DNA from: Gemmatimonadota bacterium
GTDB lineage: Bacteria > Gemmatimonadota > Gemmatimonadetes > Longimicrobiales > Gaopeijiaceae
DNA: 64,000 nucleotides
Reading direction: 5' to 3'
NCBI GenBank assembly: GCA_012960225.1
Contig: DUBS01000036.1
Span: 22,438-86,437, forward strand
In this document: positions 63,100 to 64,000 of the stretch, in pieces
Numbering within the stretch: the stretch's first letter is position 1
Layout: every line of letters begins with the position of its first letter
Program-made: the position numbers and the translations under genes
The notes under the pieces: generated by a model
Databases searched by the model: none
What the model was told of the DNA's origin: nothing
What the model saw: only the letters and a program-made list of their open reading frames with translations

Positions 63100-64000
63100 C
63101 TATCCGGCTGCCTGAAGAAGTCGCTCCCTCATCCGGGTGCGAATACGGTCCAAGCCAGCCTGAAAACTCTGGTCTTGGCGTACTTTATCAAAAATTTCCG
63201 AGTTCATATACTCAATCTGGACTGCGTTAGGGGACCATACAAAACCGCGCTCCAACCAGTCCAAAGCCTTATCGACATCGCCAATCCAGGCATAGAACAT
63301 CGCGATTTCACGATAAGAGAGCATCTCAGTATGACTTTGAGGCTCATTGGCTTGGGCGACAGTAGTCTTCAATGACTCTATGATCTGGATGGCTCCATCC
63401 GCGTCTCCTCGAGAATACTGACACATCGCCCGCACCCCTAGGAAACTTTCTCCTAAAACGTCTATACAATCGTCGAGTCTGCCAGCAAGAAGATAAGAGA
63501 TGGCTTGAATGAATCGGGCCAGTGGCAATGTGGGTGCAAGCACTAGCGCCCGCTGTGCTTCCTGGATAGCAATATCATAGCGGCCAGCGGTGATACCATC
63601 GGTTGCTGTACCTACACGCCTTGCAGGCGCCAGAGGATCAATCTCAATCGCCTTCGTAGATTCTGCAAAACCTTCATCGTACCGCCCCTCACGCACAAGG
63701 AAGGCAGCATACCAACCGTGCGCATCAGTTGAATTTGGTGAGAGTTCCAATGCTCGCTGAAAATCTGCTTCGATCGGCCCGGCAGGACCGCGGACCTTAT
63801 GCTCCACATATCCACGTGCAGCGTAAGCTTCCCTTGACTCCTGATCTAGTTCAATCGCACTGTTTGCCATCCCTATAGCACGCCCATAGAGCTCGTACCC
63901 ATTGAGTTCTGGATGACCGTAGATGAGAAACAACCCATAGGTCATCGCGAGTCCAGCATAACCAGGCGCGTAGCTCGGATCCTGAGCAATTGAGCGTTCG
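63100..64000 (-). CDS. TolB/TPR protein paralogue, 5' part beyond the window
   Basis: About 300 C-terminal residues of a protein closely related to the one at 61267-63096; the frame remains open to the right edge, with ERSIAQDPSYAPGYAGLAMTYG matching the paralogue's ERSIAQDPSYAPAYAGLAMTYG. An internal ATG at 63945 could be mistaken for a start but lies in the middle of a TPR array. More than half the residues are shared across the overlap, including QSHTEM, IAMFYAWIG and the RERL C-terminus. Product and topology are presumably the same as the neighbour. Confidence 0.8.
   Translation of the reverse strand, partial: ERSIAQDPSYAPGYAGLAMTYGLFLIYGHPELNGYELYGRAIGMANSAIELDQESREAYAARGYVEHKVRGPAGPIEADFQRALELSPNSTDAHGWYAAFLVREGRYDEGFAESTKAIEIDPLAPARRVGTATDGITAGRYDIAIQEAQRALVLAPTLPLARFIQAISYLLAGRLDDCIDVLGESFLGVRAMCQYSRGDADGAIQIIESLKTTVAQANEPQSHTEMLSYREIAMFYAWIGDVDKALDWLERGFVWSPNAVQIEYMNSEIFDKVRQDQSFQAGLDRIRTRMRERLLQAAG

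Noticed and set aside
1..64000. Search by eye for CRISPR arrays, insertion sequences, integrases, toxin-antitoxin pairs, rRNA and tRNA genes
   Set aside because: None found. No regularly spaced direct repeats beyond the mraZ boxes, no transposase motifs, and no cloverleaf-like sequence in the intergenic gaps.

Overview
The window is a 64-kb chromosomal segment of a diderm (Gram-negative type) bacterium. I see no insertion sequence, integrase, CRISPR array, rRNA or tRNA. Base composition is moderate and genes are tightly packed with many 1-8 bp overlaps. The mixture of a Gemmatimonadota-like accessory set (membrane-anchored TPR proteins with a TolB/FlgO-like domain, M28 and S9 secreted peptidases, NHL beta-propeller lipoprotein, PorV-like barrel, Tat sulfatase) with meso-diaminopimelate-type MurE suggests Gemmatimonadota or a close relative. 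This is inference; no rRNA or ribosomal protein is present to confirm it.

Layout. (1) Positions 3-10115, plus strand: an HtrA-type protease (5' end cut by the window), then a purine operon purB-purC-[psd-pssA]-purS-purQ-purL-purF, with the two phosphatidylethanolamine genes embedded in it. (2) 10179-18191, minus strand: fbp with its own promoter; a probable outer-membrane-barrel gene remnant; and alr - lipoprotein - PorV-like barrel - mtaB - miaB - lapA, read in that order. mazG (18257-19045) is divergent from alr. (3) 43075 down to 19053, minus strand: one long co-directional block that starts at a sigma70-type promoter with four 10-bp-spaced TGG repeats (probable MraZ operator) and runs mraZ-rsmH-ftsL-ftsI-murE-murF-mraY-murD-ftsW-murG-murC-ftsQ-ftsA-ftsZ, then an M23 peptidase lipoprotein, a vWA-like membrane protein, recG, asnS and a 2-hydroxyacid dehydrogenase. 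murB and ddl are absent from their usual place. (4) 43321-48160: a secreted TPR protein with a strong terminator, a lone sensor histidine kinase and an NHL lipoprotein. (5) 48204-54513, minus: terminator, cytochrome c lipoprotein, mobA, fdhD, an FdhF/YdeP-type molybdoenzyme, a YIP1-family membrane protein and an M28 peptidase. (6) 54693-57308, plus: an S9 (DPP IV-like) peptidase with acidic insertions. (7) 57408-64000, minus: a sulfatase with a C-terminal F5/8-type domain, a Tat-exported linalool dehydratase/isomerase-like protein and two tandem TolB/TPR membrane proteins, the second running off the right edge.

How it fits together: most of the window is housekeeping (purines, phospholipid, cell division and peptidoglycan, tRNA thiomethylation, Asn-tRNA). 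The parts most likely to hold uncharacterised biology are the lipoprotein/barrel pair at 14515-16991, the vWA membrane protein coupled to an M23 peptidase beside ftsZ, and the four-gene export unit at the right end. No single region looks like a clear-cut novel defence or mobile system.
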